A stretch of 64,000 nt of DNA from Xanthocytophaga flava. GTDB taxonomy: Bacteria > Bacteroidota > Bacteroidia > Cytophagales > 172606-1. The position numbers and the translations under genes were made by a program. A model generated the notes under the pieces. That model saw only the letters and a program-made list of their open reading frames with translations. It did not search any database and was not told where the DNA came from. Where the stretch lies: positions 310,001-374,000 of the forward strand of contig JASJOS010000004.1 of NCBI GenBank assembly GCA_030068525.1. Reading direction: 5' to 3'. Positions 53,139-63,500 of the stretch are shown here, piece by piece. Within the stretch, counting starts at the first letter, position 1, and every line of letters begins with the position of its first letter.

Positions 53139-54095
53139 TTAGGGAGTCTGACTGCTCCATTTCTTTGGTTTCATACCCTTATGTTCTTCAAACAATCTTC
53201 CGAAATAGCTAAGGTTACTGAATCCCAGACGATACCCCGTTTCTGATACGGATAAGCGTTCCTCTCGCAACAGTCTGGCAGCCTCTTCCATTCGCATATA
53301 CTGAAAGTATGTGTACAATCCTTTACCAAATACCTGTGTAAAAACTTTGCGCAATTTCAGTTCATTCATTCCGCTTATTTTTACTAACTCACTGATTGGC
53401 AATGCACAGTCAAGTGACGCGGCCATGGCATTGCGCACCTCATATACTTTGCTTATTTCATCACGAGTTACTTGCTGATGTGAGACCGACTCCCTGCGCG
53501 AGAGGTTATTGAACAGAAAGTATAGCAATTCCAGTGCTTTCATAGAATAAAAAAGATCAGGAAAGCTAACGTTATGGCTGTTGTTCAACATCTGATCTAC
53601 AATAGAAGCTATCTCCGGCGACATAAACTCTTCTATCCAGAAGGTACTGTCCGCATCAAAGAGATAACTAAATTGTGGCTGATCTTTACCAAGAAACCTA
53701 CTTAGGTAGGTCATTTCTATAATAATGGAGATCTGTTTGATATGTGACTGTTTGGCAAAATGTACCTCACTTGTCATATGCAAGGGAGTGATCCGTACAT
53801 GTGAACGTTCTTGTTGTAAGTTGCCGGGCAGGTCTGCTACATTTTCCTGACCGTCGTTGAATACATTCTGAAATGAAAACAGCAGTCCGTTTTTGATCAC
53901 GGTGATCGGCTCCCGGCGAAACGAGAAGGCTTCTTTTGCCACCAGTGAACGCATCATAATTAACATCTCTGGCAGTAAGTCTATAATCCTGACGTAATTA
54001 AACTGTAATACTGTCAGGTTAGCTATCTGTTCAAAAACCGGCACACCAAGTTTTTCTGCGAATTCCAACATCTGGTCTTTACTCTGCTTTTTCAT
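53139..54095 (-). CDS. AraC family transcriptional regulator
   Basis: A 318-residue regulator with an N-terminal ~210-residue sensor region and an AraC double HTH at about 225-316 (ISELVKISGMNELKLRKVFTQVFG and LSVSETGYRLGFSNLSYFGRLFEEHKGMKPKKW). It is a close relative of the protein at 46950-47912. It is divergent from the FAD-dependent monooxygenase gene at 54184 with an 88-bp spacer, so it probably controls it. Confidence 0.92.
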   Translation of the reverse strand: MKKQSKDQMLEFAEKLGVPVFEQIANLTVLQFNYVRIIDLLPEMLIMMRSLVAKEAFSFRREPITVIKNGLLFSFQNVFNDGQENVADLPGNLQQERSHVRITPLHMTSEVHFAKQSHIKQISIIIEMTYLSRFLGKDQPQFSYLFDADSTFWIEEFMSPEIASIVDQMLNNSHNVSFPDLFYSMKALELLYFLFNNLSRRESVSHQQVTRDEISKVYEVRNAMAASLDCALPISELVKISGMNELKLRKVFTQVFGKGLYTYFQYMRMEEAARLLREERLSVSETGYRLGFSNLSYFGRLFEEHKGMKPKKWSSQTP

Positions 54096-54183
54096 TTTTT
54101 TCGGACTATTAATAGTCAGTAATCGACTATTTTATGCCTAAACCTACCAATATTTTTGTAAGTGTAAATCAACTAAAAATACA

Positions 54184-55368
54184 ATGAAAAAACGAATCAT
54201 CATTTCAGGAGGCGGTATTGCCGGGCTTACTGCTGCGAAATTATTGCATGAGCAAGGACATGAAATTATAGTCATCGATAAAGCCAGAGCTTTTACGAAG
54301 GCCGGTTTCTTTGTATCACTCAAAAGCTTTGGGGTAGAGATTATGGACCAGATGGGACTAAAAGAAGAGTTGATTCAGGAGGCAACACCTTCGTTGTTTA
54401 TGCATTGGTTAGATGCCAAGGGACATATGATTCGTGATATCAGTTATGAAAAGGTAAATCAAAACACCACTCAATCCATTCTGATCACCCGTGGCGGTCT
54501 TCACCAGGTATTGTACAAGAGTGTCAGAAATGAGATAAATATCTTGTTTGACACAACTATTGAACACCTGGAGCAGCATGATCAAAAAGTCAATGTTACT
54601 TTATCCACTGGAGCTGTCCTGGAAGCCGACCTGCTGATCGTTTCAGAAGGATTGCGTTCTTCTACCAGAGCCAGTTATTTCCCGGAAAGCCAGCTGGAAG
54701 ATTTTAATCTTCTGTATATGGGTGGCAGGTTAAAAGGAAATCATCTGTATACTATAGGTACAGTCAGAAATTACCTGGATGTAAACAAGATGTTTGCTAT
54801 CTATCCAGTCAATAAGGAAGAAATTGCTATTCAGTGCTATATCCATACTACGAACAACTTACCTGTAGTGCAGGAAAATGCCCAAAACCTGTTAAAAGAG
54901 ACATTTAAAACGTATCCCAGTGAAGTACAACATGTAATCAACGACTTTCTCACAAACGGGCTGATGTTCGTTGATAAAATGGGTATGGTGCATGCTCCTA
55001 ACCTGGTCAATGGAAACGTAGTTTTGCTTGGTGATGCAGGATATTGTCCTACTGCCTTATCAGGTATGGGGGCTTCCTTATCTATCTATGGTGCAAAGGC
55101 TCTGGCTTACTTCCTGGCAACGTATGCAGATGATCTTGCCTTATCCCTCCAAAGCTATAACTCATTACTGCAACCGATTAGTAAAAAGTTTCAGGGCAAT
55201 GCCAGAGACAATGCAAAATCATTCATACCCAAAAACGAAGCTGACCTTGCCCGCTTTACACACTTGTTCAGCAATGCAACAGATGAGCAGGTAAGCAAAC
55301 TAATGACTGATCAGCTTATACTTACTCAGGAACAACTCCACTTCACCCTGCCAGCAGATGAAAGGTAA
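54184..55368 (+). CDS. FAD-dependent monooxygenase (PHBH-fold)
   Basis: A 394-residue flavoprotein. The N-terminal dinucleotide-binding fold has GGGIAGL at 9-15, the mid-chain DG-like motif is represented by LIVSEGLRSSTR (about 155-166), and the FAD-ribityl motif GDAGYCPTALSGMGAS is at about 282-297. These are the three marks of aromatic and TetX-type monooxygenases. The family hydroxylates aromatics or inactivates tetracyclines with NAD(P)H and O2. The divergent AraC gene and the NADP-quinone oxidoreductase downstream suggest an aromatic or xenobiotic response; the substrate is not deducible. Antibiotic relevance is possible but unproven. Confidence 0.92.
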   Translation: MKKRIIISGGGIAGLTAAKLLHEQGHEIIVIDKARAFTKAGFFVSLKSFGVEIMDQMGLKEELIQEATPSLFMHWLDAKGHMIRDISYEKVNQNTTQSILITRGGLHQVLYKSVRNEINILFDTTIEHLEQHDQKVNVTLSTGAVLEADLLIVSEGLRSSTRASYFPESQLEDFNLLYMGGRLKGNHLYTIGTVRNYLDVNKMFAIYPVNKEEIAIQCYIHTTNNLPVVQENAQNLLKETFKTYPSEVQHVINDFLTNGLMFVDKMGMVHAPNLVNGNVVLLGDAGYCPTALSGMGASLSIYGAKALAYFLATYADDLALSLQSYNSLLQPISKKFQGNARDNAKSFIPKNEADLARFTHLFSNATDEQVSKLMTDQLILTQEQLHFTLPADER

Positions 55369-55513
55369 ATAACGATCATACTTCCAACAGTTAAGTTGGG
55401 TTATCACTTTATTCATAAACAGACTTTTGGCTGAAACAAAGCGTAATTTGGCTAAAAGAGATTGCACATAGACTCTGACCTTTGTGAAAGAAAAAAAACA
55501 AAAATAAAGAGTT

Positions 55514-56488
55514 ATGAAAGCAATCAGAATTCATGAATTTGGTGGACCAGAAGTAATGCGTCTGGAAGAGCTGCCATGTCCGGTCCCTGCAGCGGATGAG
55601 ATTTTAGTACAAGTATATGCCAGTAGTGTTAATCCTGCAGATTATATTATCCGTCAGGGCGGAAATGATATCTTACGGCCATACCTGAAATTGCCTCTGG
55701 GACTGGGGCTGGATGCTGCAGGTATTGTTGAGGAAGTGGGTAGTGAGGTCAAAGACTTCAAAAAAGGAGATAAAGTATATGGTGTACCGAACTTTCCGGG
55801 CGATGGCAGTTACACAGAATACCTTGTTGCCAGTGCAACCCGGTTTGCACGCATGCCGAAAACCATTAGCTTCAACGAAGCAGCTGCTTTTCCATCGTGT
55901 GCTTTGATCGCCTGGAGCGGTATATATGATTTAGGCAGGCTTCAGCCAGGTCAGCGGGTTTTTATTCATGGCGCTGCTGGTGGCGTGGGCAACCTGGCTG
56001 TGCAGTTTGTAAAAGCAAAGGGTGCCTATGTGATTGGTACGGCATCGCCTCATAATTTTGATTTTTTGAAAGAATTGGGTGCTGACGAGGCCCTTGACTA
56101 CAAAAACCAGCCGTTTGAACGTTTATTGGGCAGCATTGACCTTGTATTTAATGCCTCACCTGTTCGGGATGATCAGACTCGTTTGAATTCAGCTGAACTC
56201 TTAAAAAAAGGTGGTATTTTTGTTTGTACACAGCTAGACAGTCCCTTTACGGATGAATTGAAAGAAGCACTTGCCGCAAAAAATGCAACAGGTACATATG
56301 TTGGCGAAGTCAGTATGGGGTATGTTTCGTTGCTAAGTGAAATAACAAAACTTGTAGACGAAGGTAAAGTAAAAGCTGTTGTGAGTAAAGTTTTTCCGTT
56401 GGATCAGGTAGCAGAAGCCCACCGGGAAAGCGAAACGAAACACGTTAGGGGTAAAATCATACTGGAAGTCAAAAAAGAAATCAGATAA
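55514..56488 (+). CDS. NADP-dependent (quinone) oxidoreductase, MDR family
   Basis: A 324-residue zinc-free medium-chain dehydrogenase/reductase of the quinone-oxidoreductase type. The N-terminal GroES-like region (about 1-120) is followed by a Rossmann fold with the nucleotide-binding motif GAAGGVG at 154-160 (VFIHGAAGGVGNLAVQF). It lacks the four-Cys structural zinc site. It reduces quinones or enoyl-type compounds with NADPH. It is followed 3 bp downstream by an AraC regulator on the same strand, so the two are cotranscribed. Confidence 0.94.
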   Translation: MKAIRIHEFGGPEVMRLEELPCPVPAADEILVQVYASSVNPADYIIRQGGNDILRPYLKLPLGLGLDAAGIVEEVGSEVKDFKKGDKVYGVPNFPGDGSYTEYLVASATRFARMPKTISFNEAAAFPSCALIAWSGIYDLGRLQPGQRVFIHGAAGGVGNLAVQFVKAKGAYVIGTASPHNFDFLKELGADEALDYKNQPFERLLGSIDLVFNASPVRDDQTRLNSAELLKKGGIFVCTQLDSPFTDELKEALAAKNATGTYVGEVSMGYVSLLSEITKLVDEGKVKAVVSKVFPLDQVAEAHRESETKHVRGKIILEVKKEIR

Positions 56489-56491
56489 AGA

Positions 56492-57409
56492 ATGAAACGT
56501 TTTGCTACAATCAGCGAATTTTTACAATTCAGGCACTTACCCAAACCCCAACACCCACTCATCTGTGTATTTGAGATAAAATCTGTTGAGCGTTTACGTT
56601 TAGAAGAGCCTGCAAGCTGGTTGTATGATTTTTATGCTATTGCCTTAAAGAGAGTTTCCAACGTGGAGGATGCAAAATTGAAATACGGGCAGCAGCAATT
56701 TGACTTTGACAATGGAATCATGTCGTTTGTTGCACCGGGACAGATTTTGAGTTTGTCGCTTGAGGACCATGTGGAAGCAATCCAACAATCCGGATGGATG
56801 TTACTCATCCATCCGGATTTCCTCTGGAACACACCACTGGCACAAACTATCAAGCAGTATGATTTTTGGGATTATTCGGTAAATGAAGCCTTGTTTCTCT
56901 CTGAAAAGGAGGAGACGACCTTAGTTCATATTCTGGTAAACATTCAGCAGGAGTGTCATTCAAACATTGACAAGTTTACCAAAAGTATTGTCATTTCACA
57001 TCTTGAGACTTTGCTCAATTATGCAGATCGCTTCTATCACCGCCAGTTTATCACGCGTGAAAAAACCAATCATTATTTACTGGAACGGCTGGAAAAATTG
57101 CTCAATGATTACTTCGCTAATGACGATCTCATCACAAAGGGATTACCCACTGTAAGTTATATTGCTGAGTCCTTAAACTTATCGCCTAAATATCTGAGTA
57201 GTCTCCTTAAAGTGCTGACCGGGCAGAATACCCAACAGCATATTCATGAGAAGCTAATTGAAAAAGCTAAAGAAAAACTTTCATCCACTGACTTATCTGT
57301 TGGTGAAATTGCCTACGCACTAGGCTTTGAACACATCCAGTCATTCAGCAAATTATTTAAATCCAAGACCCAACTATCCCCTATCGAGTTCAGAGCTTCT
57401 TTTAAGTAA
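56492..57409 (+). CDS. AraC family transcriptional regulator
   Basis: A 305-residue regulator with an N-terminal cupin-like sensor region (HPLICVFEIKSVE near 22-34) and a C-terminal AraC double HTH at about 215-304 (LSPKYLSSLLKVLTGQN and VGEIAYALGFEHIQSFSKLFKS). It is paralogous to the regulator at 43324-44244 along its full length. It starts 3 bp after the oxidoreductase stop, so it probably autoregulates that unit. Confidence 0.93.
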   Translation: MKRFATISEFLQFRHLPKPQHPLICVFEIKSVERLRLEEPASWLYDFYAIALKRVSNVEDAKLKYGQQQFDFDNGIMSFVAPGQILSLSLEDHVEAIQQSGWMLLIHPDFLWNTPLAQTIKQYDFWDYSVNEALFLSEKEETTLVHILVNIQQECHSNIDKFTKSIVISHLETLLNYADRFYHRQFITREKTNHYLLERLEKLLNDYFANDDLITKGLPTVSYIAESLNLSPKYLSSLLKVLTGQNTQQHIHEKLIEKAKEKLSSTDLSVGEIAYALGFEHIQSFSKLFKSKTQLSPIEFRASFK

Positions 57410-57453
57410 GAACAAGCATACTAAGGTTTGAAACATGGGTGAGGCTCTGCCAT

Positions 57454-57746
57454 CTTATCGTGTACCATAACATTTCTAGAAATAAAAAAAGTTTCTGGCA
57501 CAAGCATCCGCTCAATGCTGTCAACGTAAGGCAAAGACCCTTATTCCCGTCGTTGGTGTTATCACCAACGACCACTTTCCCATCGTTCATGTTGGTGATA
57601 ACACCAACATGGGGAAAAATGTAAACTTGGCTCTCTTTGTCCCAACACAACGGACGTTGCTTTTTAATTAGGTCTGAACAGACGTTCGAACCAGCATCTT
57701 TCTTTTTAAAACCTTCATTTCCAGAAAAGTTATGGGACAACATAAT
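57454..57746. mobile_element. MITE-like repeat family B, copy 2
   Basis: The element is bounded by diverged inverted repeats: the left end reads CTTATCGTGTACCATAAC and the right end, complemented, ATTATGTTGTCCCATAAC. Its interior carries two GTTGGTG-type hairpins and an ACGGACGTTGC/GACGTTCGAACC block shared with the copy at 9054-9308. Confidence 0.65.
57549..57611. repeat. Pair of short palindromic repeats inside family B
   Basis: Two perfect 10-bp hairpins: GTCGTTGGTG/CACCAACGAC (57549-57572) and CATGTTGGTG/CACCAACATG (57588-57611), each over a 4-nt loop. The paired changes (GTC..GAC and CAT..ATG) show that the stems, not the exact sequences, are conserved. Confidence 0.65.
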
Positions 57747-57923
57747 GCTCTACCATAATTATTATCCATACTGAACGGAAAGTGGCTAAAAACTTGCCCT
57801 TTCCCTGATGGAAAGATGGTTTGTATTAATAGACACAACACATAACCATCAAAATGTCCGATTTGTCCAATGGGTAAAGGTAGCAAAAGCCCAATTTTGT
57901 GCCATTACCTAACGACAAACAAC

Positions 57924-58298
57924 ATGAAATTAAATCACATCAATTTAGTGGTAACAGACATTCCCAAAACAATACGCTTGTTTGAAAATCAGTTAGGGTT
58001 TACATGCATTCAGAATCGAAAAGATGCGATTGCTGTCTTAACCAATACCGAAGAATTTGCCTTAGTACTTTGGTCCTCAAAACTCAACAAGGAAGCCACT
58101 GTACACTACCCTGAAAATTTTCATATTGGATTTTATCAGCCCGACAAAGAGGCTGTACTTACTGTTTATCAGAACCTGAAAGCGGAAAATGTCACATTTG
58201 AAAGTGAGCCCAAAAACATACGAAACACGTTTGGATTTTATTTTTATTTTGACAGTTTACTCATCGAGATCAGTGTTATTCCTGACTCGTTTGACTAG
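57924..58298 (+). CDS. VOC (glyoxalase/bleomycin-resistance) fold protein
   Basis: A 124-residue protein from the ATG at 57924 (MKLNHINLVVTD); the upstream frame to 57870 is rejected because it starts without family sequence. The first beta-alpha-beta module has the metal-type His at residue 5 and FENQLGFTC at 20-28. The second contains HIGFYQPD, then FYFYFDSLLIEISV with the final Glu. VOC proteins bind or inactivate small molecules and may be metal-dependent. Function is open. Confidence 0.88.
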   Translation: MKLNHINLVVTDIPKTIRLFENQLGFTCIQNRKDAIAVLTNTEEFALVLWSSKLNKEATVHYPENFHIGFYQPDKEAVLTVYQNLKAENVTFESEPKNIRNTFGFYFYFDSLLIEISVIPDSFD

Positions 58299-58628
58299 AC
58301 CACCTCAAACTTCCACTCTCTGTCCGTATGGAAGAACACCACCTTCTCCTGTCCTTCTGAAAGGAACTTTCCCCTCGCTGTCCTTCTGAAAGAATCTTGT
58401 GACAAATAGAGCCTTATCTGGATTCTGAGAGAAAAAATAATCTCCAGATACACAGGCCGCCGGTCTTGCCACGAGTTCCTTTCAGGAGGACAGTGAGAGA
58501 GTCAATTGGGTAAAAGATATCTTTCCTTAAACCTCAAATTTGAAAATGGTTAGGTTTGGTTGTTATTATACTTAAAACACAAATCCAGGCCTTCATTTTG
58601 AAACCTACACTTGACACTCTAACCAGCA
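58299..58628. other. 330-bp spacer containing repeat family C
   Basis: No gene is present. The family C copy fills most of the spacer downstream of SusD. Confidence 0.4.
58349..58493. mobile_element. MITE-like repeat family C, copy 2
   Basis: The inverted repeats CTGTCCTTCTGAAAGAATCT (from 58378) and its partner CCTTTCAGGAGGACAG (58478-58493) enclose GGCCGCCGGTCTTGCC, the complement of the motif in the copy at 26909-27083. An extra box CTGTCCTTCTGAAAGGAAC lies outside at 58349. Confidence 0.7.
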
Positions 58629-60476
58629 TTACTTCCAGAATGGATTTTGTACCAGATTAGGGTTCTTATCGATTTCAGACTGAGGAACAGGAAACCAATA
58701 ATTCTTTTTAGAAAAAATGCGTCGTTGATAAATAGTCCGTTTAAAGTATGCATTCGGATTCTTCTCATCATCGCTAATTTCTGTTCCGTTAAAGTTCATG
58801 CCAAAAAAATCCCGATTCAGAACTTCTTCCCCAATCTTCCATCTTCTGATATCGCTATACCGAATTCCTTCGCAGTTTAATTCCACCCGTCTTTCGCGTC
58901 TGATGGCCATTCTGATTTCATCCTGGCTTGAGACTGTTACTTCCGGCAAGCCTGCTCTTTCTCTGATCAGGTTCAGATATTTAAGGATATCCGGATTCCC
59001 AGGATCTGTCTCATTTAAGGCTTCGGCATAGTTGAGGTATGCTTCTCCTAACCTGTACAGAATACCTGGACGGTACGGATTCGTACCATTTCGCGGATCA
59101 TGATCCGGATGTACTTTCTTTCGTAACAGATACCCACTTTGAGGCGCATCATGGGTAGGGCCACCATCCCATTCCCCTATCATAAATCGTGTAGTACGGT
59201 TCTCTCTTCTGTGCCAGGCTCTGTTGTACAATACCGATACATAAAAACGCGCTTCGCGATTGCAGTACATATTATAGGTACCAGCCAGGCTAACTTTACC
59301 ACCACCCTGAACTTCACTCCATTTTGTTTTGCGAAACTCATCAGCCGTTGAAAAACCTTTCTCAACATAACCAGAATTCGGATCATCAATAGGTAAGCCA
59401 TTTTTCATAAAGAAAGCATCTACCAACGATTGGGTGACACCCAGTCCGCCATTGCCTCCAGTGCCACGCGGCTGTGTGTGTCTATCGTATTCCCATGTCT
59501 CACTATTAGGTCGTGCAAAAAGAATTTCCGCATTGCCATCTGTCGTTCTTTTAAACATCATATTCTGATACGACAAAAACGGATCAATGCTTCCATCATC
59601 ATTGTACTCATAGTATAATTTATGTCCGGCGGCATGAGCTTTGTCGATCAAAAGCTTGCAGGCATCACTGGCACGCTTCCATTTATTGGCATCATAGGTA
59701 GTATTAAATAAAGCTTCTCCTTTGTCATTTACAAAACCATTGTAATCCGAATTGCCATTTGCCAGGGGACTTGCTGCAAATAAGAGCATACGTGCCCGTA
59801 CAGCTAAACACATAATGGATGTAGCTCTACCAAACTTTGCATTACTAGTATACTTGTCAGGCAATAGGCCTGATAATTCCAGCATTTCAGAATCTACCCA
59901 ATCTATTACCTTATCAAAAGGAGTCTGCCCAATGAATAACTCTTCTGGAGTTGCATTACTTGGCGTAATCCCCAGTACAAGGGGTATAGGACCATAGGCT
60001 TCTGCCATGAGCCAGTAATAATAAGCTATTAAAAAGCGTGCTTCATACTTCATATTATCCGCATCTTCCTGCGTAAACTGTTGTGCCAGATTTGGTTTGA
60101 CATTTTCGATCAGAATATAAGCAGACCGGATTCTTCTAGGTAACTCATACCAGTAATTGGGAGACCAGAAAGAGGTCGTATTCCAGTTTCCGGTTTGTTT
60201 GGCAATCACATCCCATCCGAATTGTTCCCATCTGGGGTTCGGACACATATCGTCAGACAAAGGATCGTAACTAATATTCCGTGCATAGCCCCAATACGGA
60301 TCCGGAATGTTGGCATATACCCCCGCCAACCATTCTTCTGTCCGGGTTTTGTCTTTAAAAACCATCTCCTGTGTAAGCAAATCATCTGGCATCTTATCCA
60401 GAAAATCAGAGCAGGACTCTGATAAAATAATCAGCAAGAAGAGTATTGTATATCTGAGTACTGTATAGTTCTTCAT
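58629..60476 (-). CDS. SusD/RagB family outer-membrane nutrient-binding lipoprotein
   Basis: A 615-residue lipoprotein from the ATG at 60476; the longer frame to 60518 overlaps the SusC stop. The signal peptide ends at a Cys near residue 22 (ILSESCSD). The SusD N-terminal pattern (FLDKMPDDLLTQEMVFKD) and the C-terminal segment with TPR-like helices, YLNYAEALNETDP, ERRVELNCEGIRYSDIRRWK and FWK at the end match the family. SusD caps the TonB-dependent channel made by the adjacent SusC and binds glycans or other large nutrients. It lies 31 bp downstream of susC. Confidence 0.95.
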   Translation of the reverse strand: MKNYTVLRYTILFLLIILSESCSDFLDKMPDDLLTQEMVFKDKTRTEEWLAGVYANIPDPYWGYARNISYDPLSDDMCPNPRWEQFGWDVIAKQTGNWNTTSFWSPNYWYELPRRIRSAYILIENVKPNLAQQFTQEDADNMKYEARFLIAYYYWLMAEAYGPIPLVLGITPSNATPEELFIGQTPFDKVIDWVDSEMLELSGLLPDKYTSNAKFGRATSIMCLAVRARMLLFAASPLANGNSDYNGFVNDKGEALFNTTYDANKWKRASDACKLLIDKAHAAGHKLYYEYNDDGSIDPFLSYQNMMFKRTTDGNAEILFARPNSETWEYDRHTQPRGTGGNGGLGVTQSLVDAFFMKNGLPIDDPNSGYVEKGFSTADEFRKTKWSEVQGGGKVSLAGTYNMYCNREARFYVSVLYNRAWHRRENRTTRFMIGEWDGGPTHDAPQSGYLLRKKVHPDHDPRNGTNPYRPGILYRLGEAYLNYAEALNETDPGNPDILKYLNLIRERAGLPEVTVSSQDEIRMAIRRERRVELNCEGIRYSDIRRWKIGEEVLNRDFFGMNFNGTEISDDEKNPNAYFKRTIYQRRIFSKKNYWFPVPQSEIDKNPNLVQNPFWK

Positions 60477-60507
60477 CTTTTCCCGTATGTTAAGTAGGTC
60501 GTAAAAT

Positions 60508-63500
60508 TTAAAAGTCAAACGTCATACCGATAGAAACCGACTTCATAATTGGATATCTGTAGCCATTATTTGGTCTGTTATCTGGCCGGGTATCAATTTC
60601 AGGATCCCAGAGTTTAAAGGAGGAGAATGTGAAAAGGTTATTTCCTGTCACAAATATCCGGCTGTCTTTTATTCCTATTCTGCCAATTACATTTTTGGGT
60701 AAGGTGTATCCTACTTCAATACGTCTAACCCTGAGAAAACTCATATCTTTCAACCACCAACTGGATGTCTGCGTATTATTGGCCAGTGTACTGATCTGAC
60801 TGGAGGCATTGGATAATCGGGGCCAGAAGACATCCTGACGTGGATTTTCGGCTGTCCAGCGATCATTGGCATTTGAGTAAATATTTCCTAACGCGCCATT
60901 ACCAGAGCCAGGCATAAAGGAGCTTGCATCTCCAATAATACGCGAGGTTCTTCCTGTACCCTGAAAGAAGGTTCCCGCATCAAAATTTTTGTATTGCACA
61001 TTCAATCCGAAGCCATACACAATCTGAGGATCAACTGTTCCACCAATGGCTGAGACATCAAGCGCATCCACAATTCCATCCTTATTCACATCCTTATATT
61101 TAATATCTCCGGGTTGCACCGGACCAAACGTCTGTCTTGGTAATGTACTTATCAATTGGCCAGTTGAAACGTCTGCAAAGTCTTCAGTAGTAAATAATCC
61201 TTCTGCTACCAGTCCCATAATCTGCCCTACAGGTTTTCCTGTAAGCGATCGGTTGGTACCAATGACAGCACGTGCCTCATCCTTCTCGATAATTTTATTT
61301 TTAGCGTAGGTAAATGTACCCCGTATAGATACAAGCAAGTCAGTGAAAAGCTGCTTATTTACATTCAGGGAAATATCAACTCCCTGGTTATCTACTTTGC
61401 CATAATTGGCCCAGGGTTTTTCAACAAATCCACTTGAACTTGGGATGTTTTCACGCCTTAAAAAGATATCTTTTCGTTGTTCCTTGAAGAAATCAGCCTG
61501 GAACTGAATACTATTGTTTAGTAGCGCTAACTCAAGGCCCAGATTTGCTTTGGTAACGGTCTCCCAGGTTAAATTTGCCACTCCATAGTCACCCTCTCTT
61601 CGTCCTGTCCGTTCATAATCATTATTTACGCCCCATCTGTATTTATCTGTCTCTCCAATGGTTGTAATGTAGGCAAAGCGACGTCCATCTAACCGATCAT
61701 TTCCAACTTTCCCAAGAGAGGCTCTTAGTTTAATTTTTGAAAAAGTGGCTTTAAAAGGTTCCATAAAGTCTTCTTCCGTCAGAATCCATCCAATAGCAGC
61801 GGATGGGAAAAATCCATAGCGCTTTCCTTTGGCAAAGTTTTCTGAACCGTTATACCCAAAATTCACCTCAGCAATATACCGTCGGTCATATGAATACGAA
61901 AGACGGGCTGCCAATCCCTGATTTCGGAAAGGAAGTGCTTCTCCTTTATCATAGTTGCGTCTGTTACCAAGAAGCAATGCATCCAGAAAATGCTTTCCAA
62001 AGGCTCTTGAATAGGTAAGGCTACCTTCCATATACACACTTTTATCACCCCATTCAGAAGTCTTTTCATACCCAAGAAAATCCTGTCCATTCCTGTAAAT
62101 AACCAGATTCAAAGACCCATCTTCATTTCTGCCTACAGAGGGACTATAGTAATTGGGATCTTTACTTCTTTTTACACCCGTAGAAGAAAATCGATCAAAC
62201 GCAAACTTTACTCTTCCTTTTAAGCCTCGAATAACTTTGTCGAAGTCCTGTTCAACCCCAAACAACGACTCAAGTTTACTATCGCTGACACGCTGATATC
62301 CCCTTTGGGTAGCTAATGCCCATGGATTAGCCCTCTCCGGAACAACCGGAATTTCTCCACTGGAGTATTTGGTCGGATGGACGAAAGGAGGTGTCTCAAA
62401 AGCCAGATAAAACAGATCGTCGATAGATTGAGGAGGGCGATTCATATCCTGCAGGTATCCTCCAATATTTATTCGCAGCAGTGTTGAAGGAGTGATATCC
62501 AAATCAACATTTGAACGCACATTATACCGATGCAGTTTTAGGGAAGAATCCCACATCTGTGCTGGGTCACGTGCAACAATGCCTTTTTCCGAATAATAAG
62601 ATCCTACCAGCGAATAGCGCAAGGCTTCGCTGCCACCAGAAGCAGTCAGGTTATACCGGCTATTGGAGGCATGATCGTTTGTGATAGCATCCAGCCAATT
62701 CACATCGGGATATAAATCCGGGTCTGTCTGATTGCGGGTATTGTCAATTCTATCCTGAGAATATGGAATGGCAGGAGCGTTCGTTTCCCTGGCAATAGTA
62801 TTGAGGAGTTCCATATAGTCAGCAGCATTCAAAAAGGAAGGTAGCTTGGTTGGTTTTGTAAAGCCTTGTTCATATCTGAAGCCGATAGAAGGCTTGCCGA
62901 TTTTGCCCCTTTTTGTATTGATCAGAATGACACCATTGGCACCCCGAACACCATATACAGCACTGGCAGAGGCATCTTTCAGAACAGAAAATGATTCTAT
63001 TTCCGCAGGGTCAATGTTGTTTAGCGAACGCTCCACCCCGTCAACAAGTACCAATGGGTCTCGTGCTCCCTGGAAGGTAGAAATACCTCGTATCCAAAAA
63101 GTAGAATTATCATAGCCTGGCTCTCCGGAACGTTGCACCGCTATAATACCGGCCACCTGTCCTGCCAGGTTATTACTTACGGATCGGGTAGTACCAAATG
63201 ACTGAAGTTTTCCAGGTTCAATGGTGGTAATGGCTCCTGCCACCGTATATTCTTTTTGTGTACCAAAAGCCACTACCACTACCTCATCCAACGTTTTAGA
63301 ATCAACAATCAACTTAACATTTACTGTTGTCTGATCACCCAATACTACTTCTTCTGTTTTGTAACCGATATAGGAAAAAACAAGAATGAGTTTCTCACCT
63401 GTAACTGCAAGAGAATAGTTGCCTTCTGCATCAGTAGTAGCCCCGAGTGTAGTACCTTTTACACTCACGCTCACACCCGGAAGAGAGGCACCTGTATCAT

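Noticed and set aside
60477-60518. Upstream start of SusD
   Set aside because: It overlaps the SusC stop and lies before the normal lipoprotein signal peptide.
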